Of a stretch of 34,907 bases of DNA, positions 7,857 to 16,388 are shown piece by piece. Source of the DNA: Sulfurimonas sp. (lineage in GTDB: Bacteria > Campylobacterota > Campylobacteria > Campylobacterales > Sulfurimonadaceae); the NCBI GenBank assembly GCA_021648285.1, contig JAKITC010000018.1, forward strand, positions 1 to 34,907, read 5' to 3'. The position numbers were made by a program, and so were the translations under genes. The notes beneath the pieces were generated by a model. That model did not search any database. It was not told the DNA's origin and worked only from the letters and a program-made list of their open reading frames with translations. Positions within the stretch are counted from its first letter, which is position 1; each line of letters begins with the position of its first letter.

Positions 7857-9089
7857 TTATCTAATTTGTCCACTACCATAGATTTTAAACTTGTAAGTAG
7901 TAAGTCCTTCTATTCCCATTGGTCCACGTGCATGAAGTTTATTTGTACTTATCCCAACTTCTGCACCAAAACCAAAAGCTCCACCATCTGTAAAACGGGT
8001 AGAAGCGTTTACATATACGCACGCTGCATCTATAGCATTTAAGAACTTCTCAGCACACGTAATATCTTCAGTAATAATAGCTTCAGAATGACCAGATGAA
8101 AATTTTACCACATGTTCAATCGCTCCATCAACCCCATCAACAATTTTTATATTTAGAATATTTGCCAAATACTCAGTGTCATAATCTTCATCTGTAGCAT
8201 GTGCAACATCTATGATTGCTTGAGTCTCAAGACAACCTTTTAACTCTGTATGTGCTTCATCAAAAGCTATTTTTAAAAGAGGCAGCGCACTTGAGGCAAT
8301 CGTTCTATCAACCAAAAGTGTTTCCATAGCATTACAAACACCTGGTCTTTGAACTTTAGCATTTATCGCTATGGCTATGGCATTATCAAGTTTTGCATCT
8401 TTATCTATATAAGTATGACACTGTCCCTTGTCATGTTTTACTACGCTCACTGTTGCATTTTCACTTACATATTTAATAAGCCCAGCTCCACCGCGAGGAA
8501 TTATCAGATCAACATACTTATCCATCTTTATAAGTTTAGCAACACCCTCTCTTGAAGAATCAGGAATTAATGAAATCAGAGATGATGGTAAATCATTGTT
8601 TATAAGAACATCTTTTAAAACTTCTGCTATTGCCTTATTTGAATGTTGAGCTTCTTTTCCACCTTTTAATACACATACGTTTGAACTTTTAAAACAAAGT
8701 GCAGCTGTATCACTTGTAACATTTGGACGTGACTCATAAATAATCCCTATTACACCAATTGGGATTGATGTCTTCTCAATTTTGAGTCCATCTTCTGTAA
8801 CCCAACCCTCAAGTACACGGCCAACAGGCTCTTTAAGTGCTGCAATCTCTTCTATTGCTACTGCCATGGAATCTATGCGGCTCTCATCCAAAAGCAATCT
8901 GTCTTTTAGTGCTGGGCTTAAATCATTTTTATCTGCATCTGACATGTCTAATGCATTTGCTTCAAGTATTTGCATAGTATTGCTTCTTAAAGCCTCTGCC
9001 ATCTCTTTTAAAATTCTATTTTTTTCAGAACCGCTTATTGTAGATAAAATTCTACTCGCCTGTTTAGCTTCTTCTAAAAATTGTTTCAT
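7857..9089 (-). CDS. proA: Gamma-glutamyl phosphate reductase (glutamate-5-semialdehyde dehydrogenase)
   Basis: The 410-residue protein has the ProA length and signatures: IPIGVIGIIYESRPNVT (about 111-127), CVLKGGKEA, IPRGGAGLI, and the catalytic cysteine in RPGVCNAMETLLVD. It reduces gamma-glutamyl phosphate to glutamate semialdehyde with NADPH, the second step of proline synthesis. The start has GAGGA spaced well before ATG. No proB is adjacent. proC lies about 1.5 kb away on the opposite strand beyond a dead insertion sequence. Confidence 0.97.
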   Translation of the reverse strand: MKQFLEEAKQASRILSTISGSEKNRILKEMAEALRSNTMQILEANALDMSDADKNDLSPALKDRLLLDESRIDSMAVAIEEIAALKEPVGRVLEGWVTEDGLKIEKTSIPIGVIGIIYESRPNVTSDTAALCFKSSNVCVLKGGKEAQHSNKAIAEVLKDVLINNDLPSSLISLIPDSSREGVAKLIKMDKYVDLIIPRGGAGLIKYVSENATVSVVKHDKGQCHTYIDKDAKLDNAIAIAINAKVQRPGVCNAMETLLVDRTIASSALPLLKIAFDEAHTELKGCLETQAIIDVAHATDEDYDTEYLANILNIKIVDGVDGAIEHVVKFSSGHSEAIITEDITCAEKFLNAIDAACVYVNASTRFTDGGAFGFGAEVGISTNKLHARGPMGIEGLTTYKFKIYGSGQIR

Positions 9090-9403
9090 TATATATTCCT
9101 CGTATAATTTCTTTTATGAGTAAGTACCTCTTTTTTAAAGTTTTTTTTGACTTTAAAGCAAAGAAGTATTACTCTTTTAAGATTGAAGTACTAACTTCAA
9201 ATCTTGTAACTATCATAGTCTATGACTTTAGATATAACAACATTCTTTTCCTTATAGCAATAGAAAAGTTATTTCTATTGACTACATCACTTAAGCCTGT
9301 TGATATCTTTAGTTGTTAATCACTCATATAAAAGCTGTGGGAGTAGTTGTTAAGTTAAGCACTCACTACTTATAGATTAACGAAGCTGTGAATCTAAGCA
9401 TAA
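9090..9403. other. Hairpin-rich non-coding stretch upstream of proA
   Basis: About 310 bases with no supported gene. It holds a 27-base hairpin at 9179-9205 (GAAGT/ACTTC extended by AAGATT/AATCTT), a perfect 9-bp hairpin with 5-base loop at 9258-9280 (CAATAGAAA/TTTCTATTG), and one arm of a 12-bp inverted repeat. An open frame at 9116-9319 has no ribosome site and low-complexity hydrophobic sequence, so I do not call it. The proA promoter must lie near 9090-9120. Confidence 0.5.
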
Positions 9404-9423
9404 CAACTTAGACAACTAAAGAT
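9305..9423. repeat. 12-bp perfect inverted repeat at the left edge of the IS110 remnant
   Basis: ATCTTTAGTTGT (9305-9316) and ACAACTAAAGAT (9412-9423) are exact inverse copies, 95 bases apart. The right arm overlaps the first legible codons of the transposase remnant. IS110 elements usually lack long terminal inverted repeats, so this may be part of the insertion site or of a folded RNA. Confidence 0.5.
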
Positions 9424-10172
9424 TACACGACAAGGGTTTGAGAAGTTACTCACTATACTTAATAGTGTTTCGTTGGATAAAAGTGAATTTACTATCGGGC
9501 TTGAAGCGACTGGAATATATGGTGAAAATCTTCAAGAGTTTCTAAAGTCTAAAGCATATCTTGTTAAACTATTAAATCCATTTCAAACAACAAGGTATAG
9601 AGAGCAGATTACTATGAAGAAAGTCAAAAATGATGAGATAGACTCACTCGTGATAGCACTACTTTTAAAGAGTGGTAAATTCAGTTTTGGTTATATTACA
9701 GATGATGAATACCAATCTCTTTACTCAATGCTACATCAACACAAAGTACAGTTGGTGAAGCTGGCGAAGAGAAACAAAAGGCTGATAGCTTACTCTCTAA
9801 TTTAAAAAGTATTCCTGGAGTTGCTGAAAAAACTATTGCTGCGCTTATTAGTGAGTGTGGAGACCTGACGAGGCTAAGTTTATAGGTTATCTTGGACTCT
9901 TTCCAACTGAAAACAGTTCTGGTAACTCTAAACATATCGGTCATCTCTCAAAAAGAGGTTCACCATTAGCAAAGCATGCTCTTTATATGAGTGCTGTGAG
10001 TTGTTTGATTCACAACACTCAGCTAAAGCAACTCTATGATACTAAACGCTCACAAGGTAAATCTAAAAAAGAAGCTCTGATTACTGTATCAAGAAAGATA
10101 GCTGTCATCATATACTCAATCGTAAAATACAATGTACCTTACGATCCTAATCGTGTATTTGCAAAGTCATAA
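9404..10172 (+). pseudogene. IS110-family transposase remnant (truncated, frameshifted)
   Basis: Three frames together read as an IS110 (DEDD) transposase. The first (from 9404, with TTG 9473 inside) has GFEKLL, IGLEATGIYGENLQEFL and KVKNDEIDSLVIA, the RuvC-like domain without its first 40 or so residues. The second (about 9769-9885) has SIPGVAEKTIAALISECGDL, the helix-hairpin-helix of the C-terminal domain. The third (about 9855-10172) has EAKFIGYLGLFP, GHLSKRGSPLAKHALYM and ends in FAKS. A frameshift near 9870 separates the last two. The stretch between the two domains is much shorter than usual, implying a deletion as well as a frame change near 9770-9800. Clearly non-functional. Confidence 0.88.
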
Positions 10173-10485
10173 ACAGTGATAATTTAAAGATCCCAAGTTA
10201 GTACTTAAATCATTCATAATAGCCATAATATTTAAAGCTATTACATACTAAATTGTTAACCAAACAGAAAAACTATATAGTTTTCTCTATAGTTTGATTA
10301 TCAAAATACTCAGTTCAAATTCTGCAAGACTGAACTAAAAATGAGTATTTAAAAAATCAAACTCTGCAAGATTTTTACCTCTTGCATCGTTCTTTGAAAT
10401 ATTATTGTCATAAACTGATGTCTATTTCTTAATTCCCTTGCTTTTTAAGTTATTCTTTATAAAAAGGCTTAATTCTATTTAATGC
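10173..10485. other. Non-coding stretch with clustered hairpins right of the IS110 remnant
   Basis: No gene is seen. Hairpins: 10269-10284 (16-bp palindrome AAAACTATATAGTTTT); 10304-10350 (AAATACTCA/TGAGTATTT with inner AGTTCA/TGAACT and an A-rich bulge); 10365-10386 (TGCAAGA/TCTTGCA). The 8-mer CTGCAAGA occurs in the second hairpin's loop and in the third. They may be the right end of the lost element or the palindromic target it entered. Confidence 0.5.
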
Positions 10486-10491
10486 TATAAT
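10486..10491 (+). promoter_or_regulatory. -10 element upstream of the proC leader
   Basis: TATAAT, preceded by an AT-rich run with no clear -35. A start near 10498 would give an RNA that enters the structured element at 10515-10611 and then proC. Confidence 0.45.
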
Positions 10492-10514
10492 ATCATAAAT
10501 CTAATAAACTTTAG

Positions 10515-10611
10515 TCGCCTCAGCGGCGCAAGCGAAGCTATAGGGACTGGTTCTTATGGCGAACTTAATAAATGGAGGTTCCCTTCATTTTACTAGGTGC
10601 CACTTGAGGGT
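10515..10611 (+). other. Structured leader or small RNA candidate upstream of proC
   Basis: This GC-richer segment folds as nested helices: outer CCTCA/TGAGG (10518-10522 with 10605-10609) continued by GGCGC/GTGCC (10525-10529 with 10597-10601), middle AGGGAC/GTTCCCT (10542-10547 with 10578-10584, one bulge), inner GTTC/GAAC (10550-10553 with 10561-10564). It lies between a TATAAT box and the proC ribosome site. I do not recognise a known riboswitch, SRP RNA or 6S RNA. It could regulate proC, be an independent small RNA, or be left over from the IS110 element. Confidence 0.4.
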
Positions 10612-10634
10612 ATATAATAAAATTAAGGAATAAT

Positions 10635-11393
10635 ATGAAAACTATAACTTTTATCGGAAATGGGAATATGGCGCTTAGTATTGCTCAGGGTTTAAAAGAA
10701 AATTATAAAATTGAAGTTGTAGGAAGAAATCTAGAAAAACTAAACAAATTTGAGAGTGAACTTGGCATAGAAATAGAAAAGCATCTAATGGATGGCTATG
10801 ACACTGACGGCAAAAGTTTGATGTTTTGTGTGAAACCTGCAAATGTTGAAGAAGTAGCTACAAGATTAAAAGGTAAAGCAAAAGTTTTATACTCTGTTTT
10901 AGCCGGAACGACGGTTGCAAAACTAAAACAAAACCTACATCCTAATGCGGTGGTAAGAGCTATGCCAAATCTTGCTGCAAGCGTTGGCAAATCTATGACA
11001 ACGTTAACAGGAGATGAAGAGTTTAAAGATGAAGCAATTGAACTTTTAGAAACTATAGGTGAGACACTATGGTTATCAAGTGAAAAAGAGTTAGATATTG
11101 CAACGGCACTTGCGGGAAGTGGTCCTGCATACCTTACACTTATAGCTGAAGCTCTAACTGATGGAGCCGTTAAACAAGGGATGAAAAGAGCTGATGCAAT
11201 GGCAACTATGCGTGGTCTTTTTAGTGGCTTTGGAGAATTAATACAAGACATACACCCTGCACTTCTAAAAGATGCTGTAATGAGCCCAGGTGGAACAACT
11301 GCTGCCGGTTACGGGGCACTTGAAGATGGAAATGTTAGAGCTGCATGTATAGATGCAATTGCAAAAGCTTACAAGAAGGCTACTGAATTATAG
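10635..11393 (+). CDS. proC: Pyrroline-5-carboxylate reductase
   Basis: The 252-residue protein has an N-terminal Rossmann motif (FIGNGNMALSIAQGL, about 5-19), VLAGTT, RAMPNLAASVG (about 108-118), LAGSGPAYL (about 155-163) and the C-terminal signature DAVMSPGGTTAAGYGALE. It carries out the last step of proline synthesis, reducing pyrroline-5-carboxylate to proline. It is slightly shorter than many ProC proteins (about 265-275). The start has TAAGGA before ATG. It is separated from the convergent small frame at 11388 by a 6-base overlap at its 3' end. Confidence 0.96.
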   Translation: MKTITFIGNGNMALSIAQGLKENYKIEVVGRNLEKLNKFESELGIEIEKHLMDGYDTDGKSLMFCVKPANVEEVATRLKGKAKVLYSVLAGTTVAKLKQNLHPNAVVRAMPNLAASVGKSMTTLTGDEEFKDEAIELLETIGETLWLSSEKELDIATALAGSGPAYLTLIAEALTDGAVKQGMKRADAMATMRGLFSGFGELIQDIHPALLKDAVMSPGGTTAAGYGALEDGNVRAACIDAIAKAYKKATEL

Positions 11394-11582
11394 CTTCTCT
11401 TTGTCTATATTTATGCCATCATATTTCAATGCATAAATTAAATCCACTGTGCATATTTTCTCAAAATTATTTATAAAGAGTTTTCTCAAATACTCTCTTT
11501 CTGAGCTTTCAATTTTTAAAAAACTCTTTGCGGATTTACCTTTTTTTTCAATAACTAACTGATTAATATTATACCACCCCAA
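11388..11582 (-). CDS. Possible small protein or remnant, unrecognised
   Basis: An open frame of 64 codons that opens with TTG. The middle (SSEREYLRKLFINNFEKICTVDLIYALKYDG) faintly recalls the winged-helix output domain of OmpR-type regulators, but is too short to support that. A perfect TATAAT (11573-11568) lies inside the first codons, so if that is a promoter the true start would be further in, perhaps the TTG in EYLRK. It overlaps the end of proC by 6 bases. It may be a fragment of a decayed regulator. Confidence 0.35.
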   Translation of the reverse strand: MGWYNINQLVIEKKGKSAKSFLKIESSEREYLRKLFINNFEKICTVDLIYALKYDGINIDKEKL

Positions 11583-11683
11583 AACAAGCTATAACATAAA
11601 AAAAATTTAAATAATCTAGTGAACTTAAATAATATAAATTTATTTTAAATTAAATTAATAAAAAAATTAATAAAAAAATTTGT

Positions 11684-11689
11684 TATAAT
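11684..11689 (+). promoter_or_regulatory. -10 element for the RDD gene
   Basis: TATAAT preceded by TGT, 20 bases before the start codon, in a very AT-rich leader that contains a duplicated AATTAATAAAAAA unit (about 11656-11680). Confidence 0.45.
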
Positions 11690-11709
11690 TATAAAAAAGG
11701 TTTTACAAC

Positions 11710-12162
11710 ATGAATACCTCAAAAAAATATGACGAAACAAAAATAGAATATGCTAGTTTTATCGCAAGATGGGTGGCTTTTACGGTAGACAATGCCATAT
11801 TAGCTTTAGCTACTCTTGCGCTTCTTTTTCCATTTACATATTTTGAAGATGCTCTGCAAGTAGATATACAAAGAACTCTAACAACTGTATTATTGGTATC
11901 TATAATGATATATTTATGGGTAAAATGGGATGGAGCTACTCCAGGTAAAAAATTAATGAAGATTAAAATTGTTGATGCTGATAATTTTGAAATAGTTGGT
12001 TTTGCTCAAGCGGCAAAAAGATTTGCCGGCTATATCTTATCCAGCATACCTCTATTGGCAGGTTTTGTAATGGTATTTTTTACAAAGAAAAAGCAATGTC
12101 TTCATGATAAAGTATCGAATACAGTTGTTGTATACTCTGATTCACTAGTTCCCAAAGAATAA
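11710..12162 (+). CDS. RDD-family membrane protein
   Basis: The 150-residue protein is a single RDD domain: FIARWVAFTVDNAIL (about 17-31) with the conserved Arg and Asp in the first helix, a second helix (about 55-75), the WDGATPGKKLMKIKIVD motif (about 78-94), and a third helix (about 107-127) followed by CLHDKVSNT. RDD proteins are short integral membrane proteins, sometimes ion antiporters, mostly of unknown function. It is a single-gene unit that meets thrC tail to tail with a 14-base gap. Confidence 0.88.
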   Translation: MNTSKKYDETKIEYASFIARWVAFTVDNAILALATLALLFPFTYFEDALQVDIQRTLTTVLLVSIMIYLWVKWDGATPGKKLMKIKIVDADNFEIVGFAQAAKRFAGYILSSIPLLAGFVMVFFTKKKQCLHDKVSNTVVVYSDSLVPKE

Positions 12163-12176
12163 CAAAATTATAAAAG

Positions 12177-13649
12177 TTATAGAAACTTCAATATCTCTTT
12201 TTCTATATCTTCTTTTTCTATAATTGTATCTTGCGTTATCTCTTTAGAAAAAAGACCTTTTATCATTGCCGGTATCTCTAAATTTGTTTCTTTAGAAATA
12301 GACTCCAATGCGTCTATATCATGAACGTCTACTTCGCCGGTTAAAGCATTAGCAATAACAGAAGAAAATTTAGTCCACTCAGCGGTTGAGTAAGCTATTG
12401 TTTTGATTTTAGGGTCACAACATGTCTCGTAGGATTTAATACATGTGGCAGTATGCGGATCCATAAGATAATTACAATTTGTAAAGTAGTCTTTTATATA
12501 CTTTTTACCTTCTTCACCATTACAGAAATCAGCATCAAAACACTCTCTAAGTCTTGATAATTCATCAGAAGTCAATTCATAAAAGTTATTGTTTTCTAAA
12601 TTTTCTATTAACTTTCTAGTTCTTTCATATCCAAACATGTCAAATAAAATTCTCTCAACGTTTGATGATTTTAAAATATCCATTGCCGGAGATGTAGTAC
12701 AAATTACACTAGAGTCTCTCAAATCGTACTTTCCAGTTTTAATAAGCTTTGTTAAAACATTATTTTCATTTGAAGAGATAATAATCTTCTCAACTGGAAG
12801 TCCCATTTTCCAAGCGTAGTATCCACCAAGTGCATTACCAAAGTTTCCACTAGGAACATTTAAATAAACTTTTTCACCAATAGTAATAGAAGCTTGTCTA
12901 ACTAGTTCTAAGTAACTGTGAATATGATAAATAATCTGAAAAATAATTCTTCCAAAATTTACAGAATTTGCAGCTGAAAGAGATACATGTTTTTCTCTAA
13001 GTGCTGACTTGAAGCTATCAGAAGCCAGAAGTTTTTTCAGTACATTTTGAGCATCATCAAAAACACCGTTAATTCCTATAACTTTTAAATTTTTTGCATC
13101 CTCTGTAACCATCTGAAGTCTTTGAACATCAGAAGTTCCACCATCTGGGTAAAGACATGCAACTTTAATATTGGTACGATTTTTGAAAGTCTCTAGAGCA
13201 GCTGGTCCTGTGTCACCACTTGTTGCAGCAAGGATTAAATAATTTTCATTTTTCTTTTGGGCAATTGAAGATAAAATTATACCAAATGGTTGAAGTGCCA
13301 TATCTTTAAAAGCACGAGTCGGTCCATGATAAAGTTCACTTACATAAAGATTTTCTTTTACTTTTACAACAGGAACAGGGTTGTTTGCGTCATCAAACTT
13401 ATCATAAAGGCTAAGTGCTTCATCAATAACACTTTTATCAATATCAATTTCAAAATAACTTAACATGTCAGATGCCAACTCTTTGTATGAAGAATTTATA
13501 TGTTTATTTAAAAACTCTTCACTAAGCTCCGGCAATTTCTCTGGCACATAAAGACCACCGAATGAAGCAATAGGATCTAAAATAGCTTGAGAGAATGTAA
13601 CATATTGAGGCCTGTTTTTATCGCATCCACGAGTTTGAATAAAGTTCAT
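12177..13649 (-). CDS. thrC: Threonine synthase
   Basis: The 490-residue protein has the long-type ThrC pattern: FIQTRGCDK at the start, YHGPTRAFKDMALQPFG with the PLP-binding Lys, AATSGDTGPAALE and SANSVNFGRI. It converts O-phosphohomoserine to threonine using PLP. An upstream in-frame GTG (13661) sits inside AGGTGA, which is better read as the ribosome site for the ATG at 13649, so I use the ATG. It lies downstream of the envC-like gene on the same strand, with its own TATAAT box, so it probably has a separate promoter although readthrough is possible. Confidence 0.96.
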   Translation of the reverse strand: MNFIQTRGCDKNRPQYVTFSQAILDPIASFGGLYVPEKLPELSEEFLNKHINSSYKELASDMLSYFEIDIDKSVIDEALSLYDKFDDANNPVPVVKVKENLYVSELYHGPTRAFKDMALQPFGIILSSIAQKKNENYLILAATSGDTGPAALETFKNRTNIKVACLYPDGGTSDVQRLQMVTEDAKNLKVIGINGVFDDAQNVLKKLLASDSFKSALREKHVSLSAANSVNFGRIIFQIIYHIHSYLELVRQASITIGEKVYLNVPSGNFGNALGGYYAWKMGLPVEKIIISSNENNVLTKLIKTGKYDLRDSSVICTTSPAMDILKSSNVERILFDMFGYERTRKLIENLENNNFYELTSDELSRLRECFDADFCNGEEGKKYIKDYFTNCNYLMDPHTATCIKSYETCCDPKIKTIAYSTAEWTKFSSVIANALTGEVDVHDIDALESISKETNLEIPAMIKGLFSKEITQDTIIEKEDIEKEILKFL

Positions 13650-13676
13650 ATTTTTCTTCACCTAATTTTTTCTAAA

Positions 13677-13682
13677 ATTATA
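13677..13682 (-). promoter_or_regulatory. Extended -10 element for thrC
   Basis: Minus-strand TGCTATAAT (TG-N extended -10 form), about 28 bases before the thrC ATG and inside the 48-base gap after the envC-like gene. Confidence 0.5.
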
Positions 13683-13697
13683 GCAAAATTTATAAAA

Positions 13698-14921
13698 TTA
13701 CTGAAAAAGTCTTATAGGATTGATATGATAGGATTTTTGAGTGACTTCAAATATGAGTTCATCGTTAACACGTCCTATTGTATAACCTTTTTTTATTTTT
13801 TTGCCTTTTTTAATATTTGGAGATATTTGAGAAAGATTTGCATAAATAGTATGAAGTCCATTTTTATGTTCAACAATTACTATATTATTTAATACAGGCG
13901 TTTTGTCAGCATATATTACTTTTCCATTAAATACTGTTTTTACTTTTGTATTGTTCTGCCTTGGCTTTAAAGATATTGATTCATTAAAAACTTTTATGCC
14001 GTAAATAGGATCAGTATATGTTCCATATTTTTTAGTAATTGTATATGGTTGAAAAGGAGCAATAGTTTTTACACCTCTGTACTTTCTTGTTTTTACAGCT
14101 TGATAACTACTACCTAGCTGTTTAACTTTTGGTAAATCTTTATCAGAAATAATTGTTTTGGAGCTAAATGCTTTTACTCTTGCAGCTTCCTCTTTTGCTT
14201 TTTTAGTTTCATCTATTTTGATGATGTTTAATTTGGATAGAGTCTTTTTGAGAGCATCTTGCTTTTGCAAAACCTTTTTTAGTTCTCTTTTATATGATGT
14301 CTTTGCTATTTTCAATTTTTTTAGAGCTTTTTTATTTTTTTTCTGTGTATTTATAACATCTTTTCTTTTTTTATCAATAATTGCTATTTGAAGCTCTAGA
14401 TTACTGGCTTTTTTTCTAAGCATATTTATATTTTTAGAGTTATCGTAAAACCTACTATTTAACTCTTTTATCTTGGCTTTTGAATTTTTAAGCATAAGTT
14501 TAAGAACTTCAAATTCTATGATAGACTCTTGGCTAGAACTATATTCTTCTTCTAAAACAATTGATAAAGATACACTTTGAGCTATTGTAAAAGCAAGATC
14601 TTCTTCTAAGCTATCCCCATCTTTTTTCAAAATTATTTGAGAGTTTTTCAGTTCTTTTAATAGAAGTGTATTTTTTTCATAATTTTTTTCTTTATCCAGA
14701 AGCTCATTTTTTAGCTTTTTTAGACGTATTTGTTCTATTAAAATTTCTTTTTTTTGTTTTAAAATTGCCTTAGCATTTTGGGCCATTTTTTTATTTATTT
14801 TTTCATGATTCTTACTATAAGAGCTTATTTTTGAACTCATATTTTTTATCTTACTGTCGACACTGCTTTTTGCTTCTAAAAGCAAAAATGACAAAACTGC
14901 TATTATGAGTAAACGAATCAT
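13698..14921 (-). CDS. EnvC-like murein hydrolase activator (coiled coil plus degenerate LytM/M23 domain)
   Basis: The 407-residue protein has a signal-like hydrophobic start (1-17), a long Lys/Glu-rich coiled coil (about 20-250) and a C-terminal LytM-type domain (about 285-405). The metal-binding HxxxD of active M23 enzymes is replaced around GIKVFNES, and the last motif reads HTIYANL instead of HxxYxHL, so zinc binding and peptidase activity are unlikely. Degenerate LytM proteins such as EnvC activate amidases at the septum. Its start overlaps the ftsX stop by 4 bases (ATGA), matching the known FtsEX-EnvC partnership. Confidence 0.85.
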   Translation of the reverse strand: MIRLLIIAVLSFLLLEAKSSVDSKIKNMSSKISSYSKNHEKINKKMAQNAKAILKQKKEILIEQIRLKKLKNELLDKEKNYEKNTLLLKELKNSQIILKKDGDSLEEDLAFTIAQSVSLSIVLEEEYSSSQESIIEFEVLKLMLKNSKAKIKELNSRFYDNSKNINMLRKKASNLELQIAIIDKKRKDVINTQKKNKKALKKLKIAKTSYKRELKKVLQKQDALKKTLSKLNIIKIDETKKAKEEAARVKAFSSKTIISDKDLPKVKQLGSSYQAVKTRKYRGVKTIAPFQPYTITKKYGTYTDPIYGIKVFNESISLKPRQNNTKVKTVFNGKVIYADKTPVLNNIVIVEHKNGLHTIYANLSQISPNIKKGKKIKKGYTIGRVNDELIFEVTQKSYHINPIRLFQ

Positions 14922-15730
14922 ACCTCTTCTTTATGTCCTACTACTATTAAAGATGCTAAAACGACAGAAATCGATAAAGCAACCCCTAAAATAATTGCAA
15001 AATCTTCTAAGGGGTTAAAAATAACTATGTTTATGCCAATATAACTAAATTGCTGAAGCACCCAAGGGGATGAAGATATATATAGAAAAATACATAATGC
15101 TAAAAAACTGGCAATCAGTGCATCCACTATTGCGAGTCTAAACAAAACAGCCGAACGAAGCCATAAAGCTGCTCCAAAAAGTCCCATTATATTCATCCGC
15201 TCATTATGTTTATACTGCCAAATTTTGAGCTCTTTAAATATAAGTAGGATTGTAACAATAATAACAACTAAAGCAAAAATTGTAACAACACTTTTAAAGA
15301 GAAGTAAAAGTTTATATGTAGTGTTATGGTTACTTGAAAAATTTTCTACTTTAGTTATTGAGCTATTTCTCAATAAATCAGCAGTCAATTTACCGATTTC
15401 TTTAGGACTTGGGTAGTAAGAAAGAGTTATCTTATAAAATTTTGGCAATGAAAGTTTCAATAATTCAATATTTTTATTTTGCATATCAGAGTTTAATCTT
15501 TTTATAACACTGTCTGGAGAAAGCTCCTCAGCATTTGATATTATTTTATTTATACTTAAAATATTATGATTAGTTAATCGTTTTTGACTAACTGCTATAA
15601 CTGAATAATTATTTGCAAGATTTTCTTTATAAGCATTTATTGATCTATCTACTATAAGAAAGACCTGTATTGAAAAAAGTATACTCAGCAGTGCAATAAC
15701 AAGTGAAAGATGATTTTTAATTGACTTCAT
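14918..15730 (-). CDS. ftsX: Cell-division ABC transporter permease FtsX
   Basis: The 270-residue protein has the FtsX layout: TM1 (about 9-28), a periplasmic domain (about 30-145) that would contact EnvC, then three TM helices (about 147-168, 190-215, 230-262). Two ATGs are available. The second (15730) is preceded by GGAG at five bases, so I prefer it to 15742. It overlaps ftsE by 14 bases and the envC-like gene by 4, so translation is tightly coupled. FtsX with FtsE transmits ATP-driven changes across the membrane to peptidoglycan hydrolase activators. The sequence is divergent, so position strengthens the call. Confidence 0.85.
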   Translation of the reverse strand: MKSIKNHLSLVIALLSILFSIQVFLIVDRSINAYKENLANNYSVIAVSQKRLTNHNILSINKIISNAEELSPDSVIKRLNSDMQNKNIELLKLSLPKFYKITLSYYPSPKEIGKLTADLLRNSSITKVENFSSNHNTTYKLLLLFKSVVTIFALVVIIVTILLIFKELKIWQYKHNERMNIMGLFGAALWLRSAVLFRLAIVDALIASFLALCIFLYISSSPWVLQQFSYIGINIVIFNPLEDFAIILGVALSISVVLASLIVVGHKEEV

Positions 15731-16388
15731 GGATACTCCCATACTCTATATGAAAATGTTTATACTCAACATTTAATGTCTGAGGAATATTATGTGTCAC
15801 AACGATTACCGTAGTATTTAGCTGTTTATTTGCACCTTCTAGCAATTTCCAAATAAGATCCGAAGAGTATTCATCAAGATTACCTGTAGGCTCATCTGCT
15901 AAAATTAATACAGGATTGTGTGCAAGTGCTCTAGCCATTGCGACTCTTTGTTGCTCCCCACCACTAAGCTCTAAGGGATACTTTCCTACTTGATGATTCA
16001 ATCTAACATGTTTTAAAAGTTTATCGACCTGACTTTGAGCAACACTTTTTACATATCCGTTTATAATAAGAGGGAGCATAATGTTTTTATCAATACTCCA
16101 CTCTTTTACAAGCTTATAGTCTTGAAAGACTATCCCTATATGTCGTCTCAAAAAGTTTAGTTTTGAGCATGAAATACCAACTAATTCTACTCCACCGACA
16201 ACAAGACTGCCCTGTTTTGGCTTAAGTGCACCAAAAAGAGACTTTAAAAGTGTAGATTTTCCACTTCCGCTAGCCCCGGTGATAAAAACAAAACTTCCAG
16301 AATCCACAGAAAAATTTACTTTGTTAATAATAGTTTCACTATTTGAATATGACAGTGACAAATCTTTAGCTATTATGACTTTATCCAT
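15717..16388 (-). CDS. ftsE: Cell-division ATP-binding protein FtsE
   Basis: The 223-residue ABC ATPase has Walker [10 protein letters not shown] (about 40-48), Q-loop VFQDYKLV, signature [15 protein letters not shown], Walker [14 protein letters not shown] and the switch His in VTHN. It pairs with FtsX in the FtsEX complex at the division site. It overlaps trmB by 8 bases and ftsX by 14. LolD-type ATPases look similar, but the neighbouring ftsX and envC-like genes favour FtsE. Confidence 0.93.
   Translation of the reverse strand: MDKVIIAKDLSLSYSNSETIINKVNFSVDSGSFVFITGASGSGKSTLLKSLFGALKPKQGSLVVGGVELVGISCSKLNFLRRHIGIVFQDYKLVKEWSIDKNIMLPLIINGYVKSVAQSQVDKLLKHVRLNHQVGKYPLELSGGEQQRVAMARALAHNPVLILADEPTGNLDEYSSDLIWKLLEGANKQLNTTVIVVTHNIPQTLNVEYKHFHIEYGSIHEVN

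Noticed and set aside
9116..9319. Open frame of 67 codons upstream of proA
   Set aside because: No ribosome site, low-complexity hydrophobic product, and it runs through two strong hairpins; more likely non-coding.
10515..10611. Small SRP RNA or 6S RNA
   Set aside because: The GGAAGGAAGCAG-type SRP apex and the 6S open-bubble layout are not present.
12163..12176. Shared terminator between the RDD gene and thrC
   Set aside because: The 14-base gap has no stable stem.
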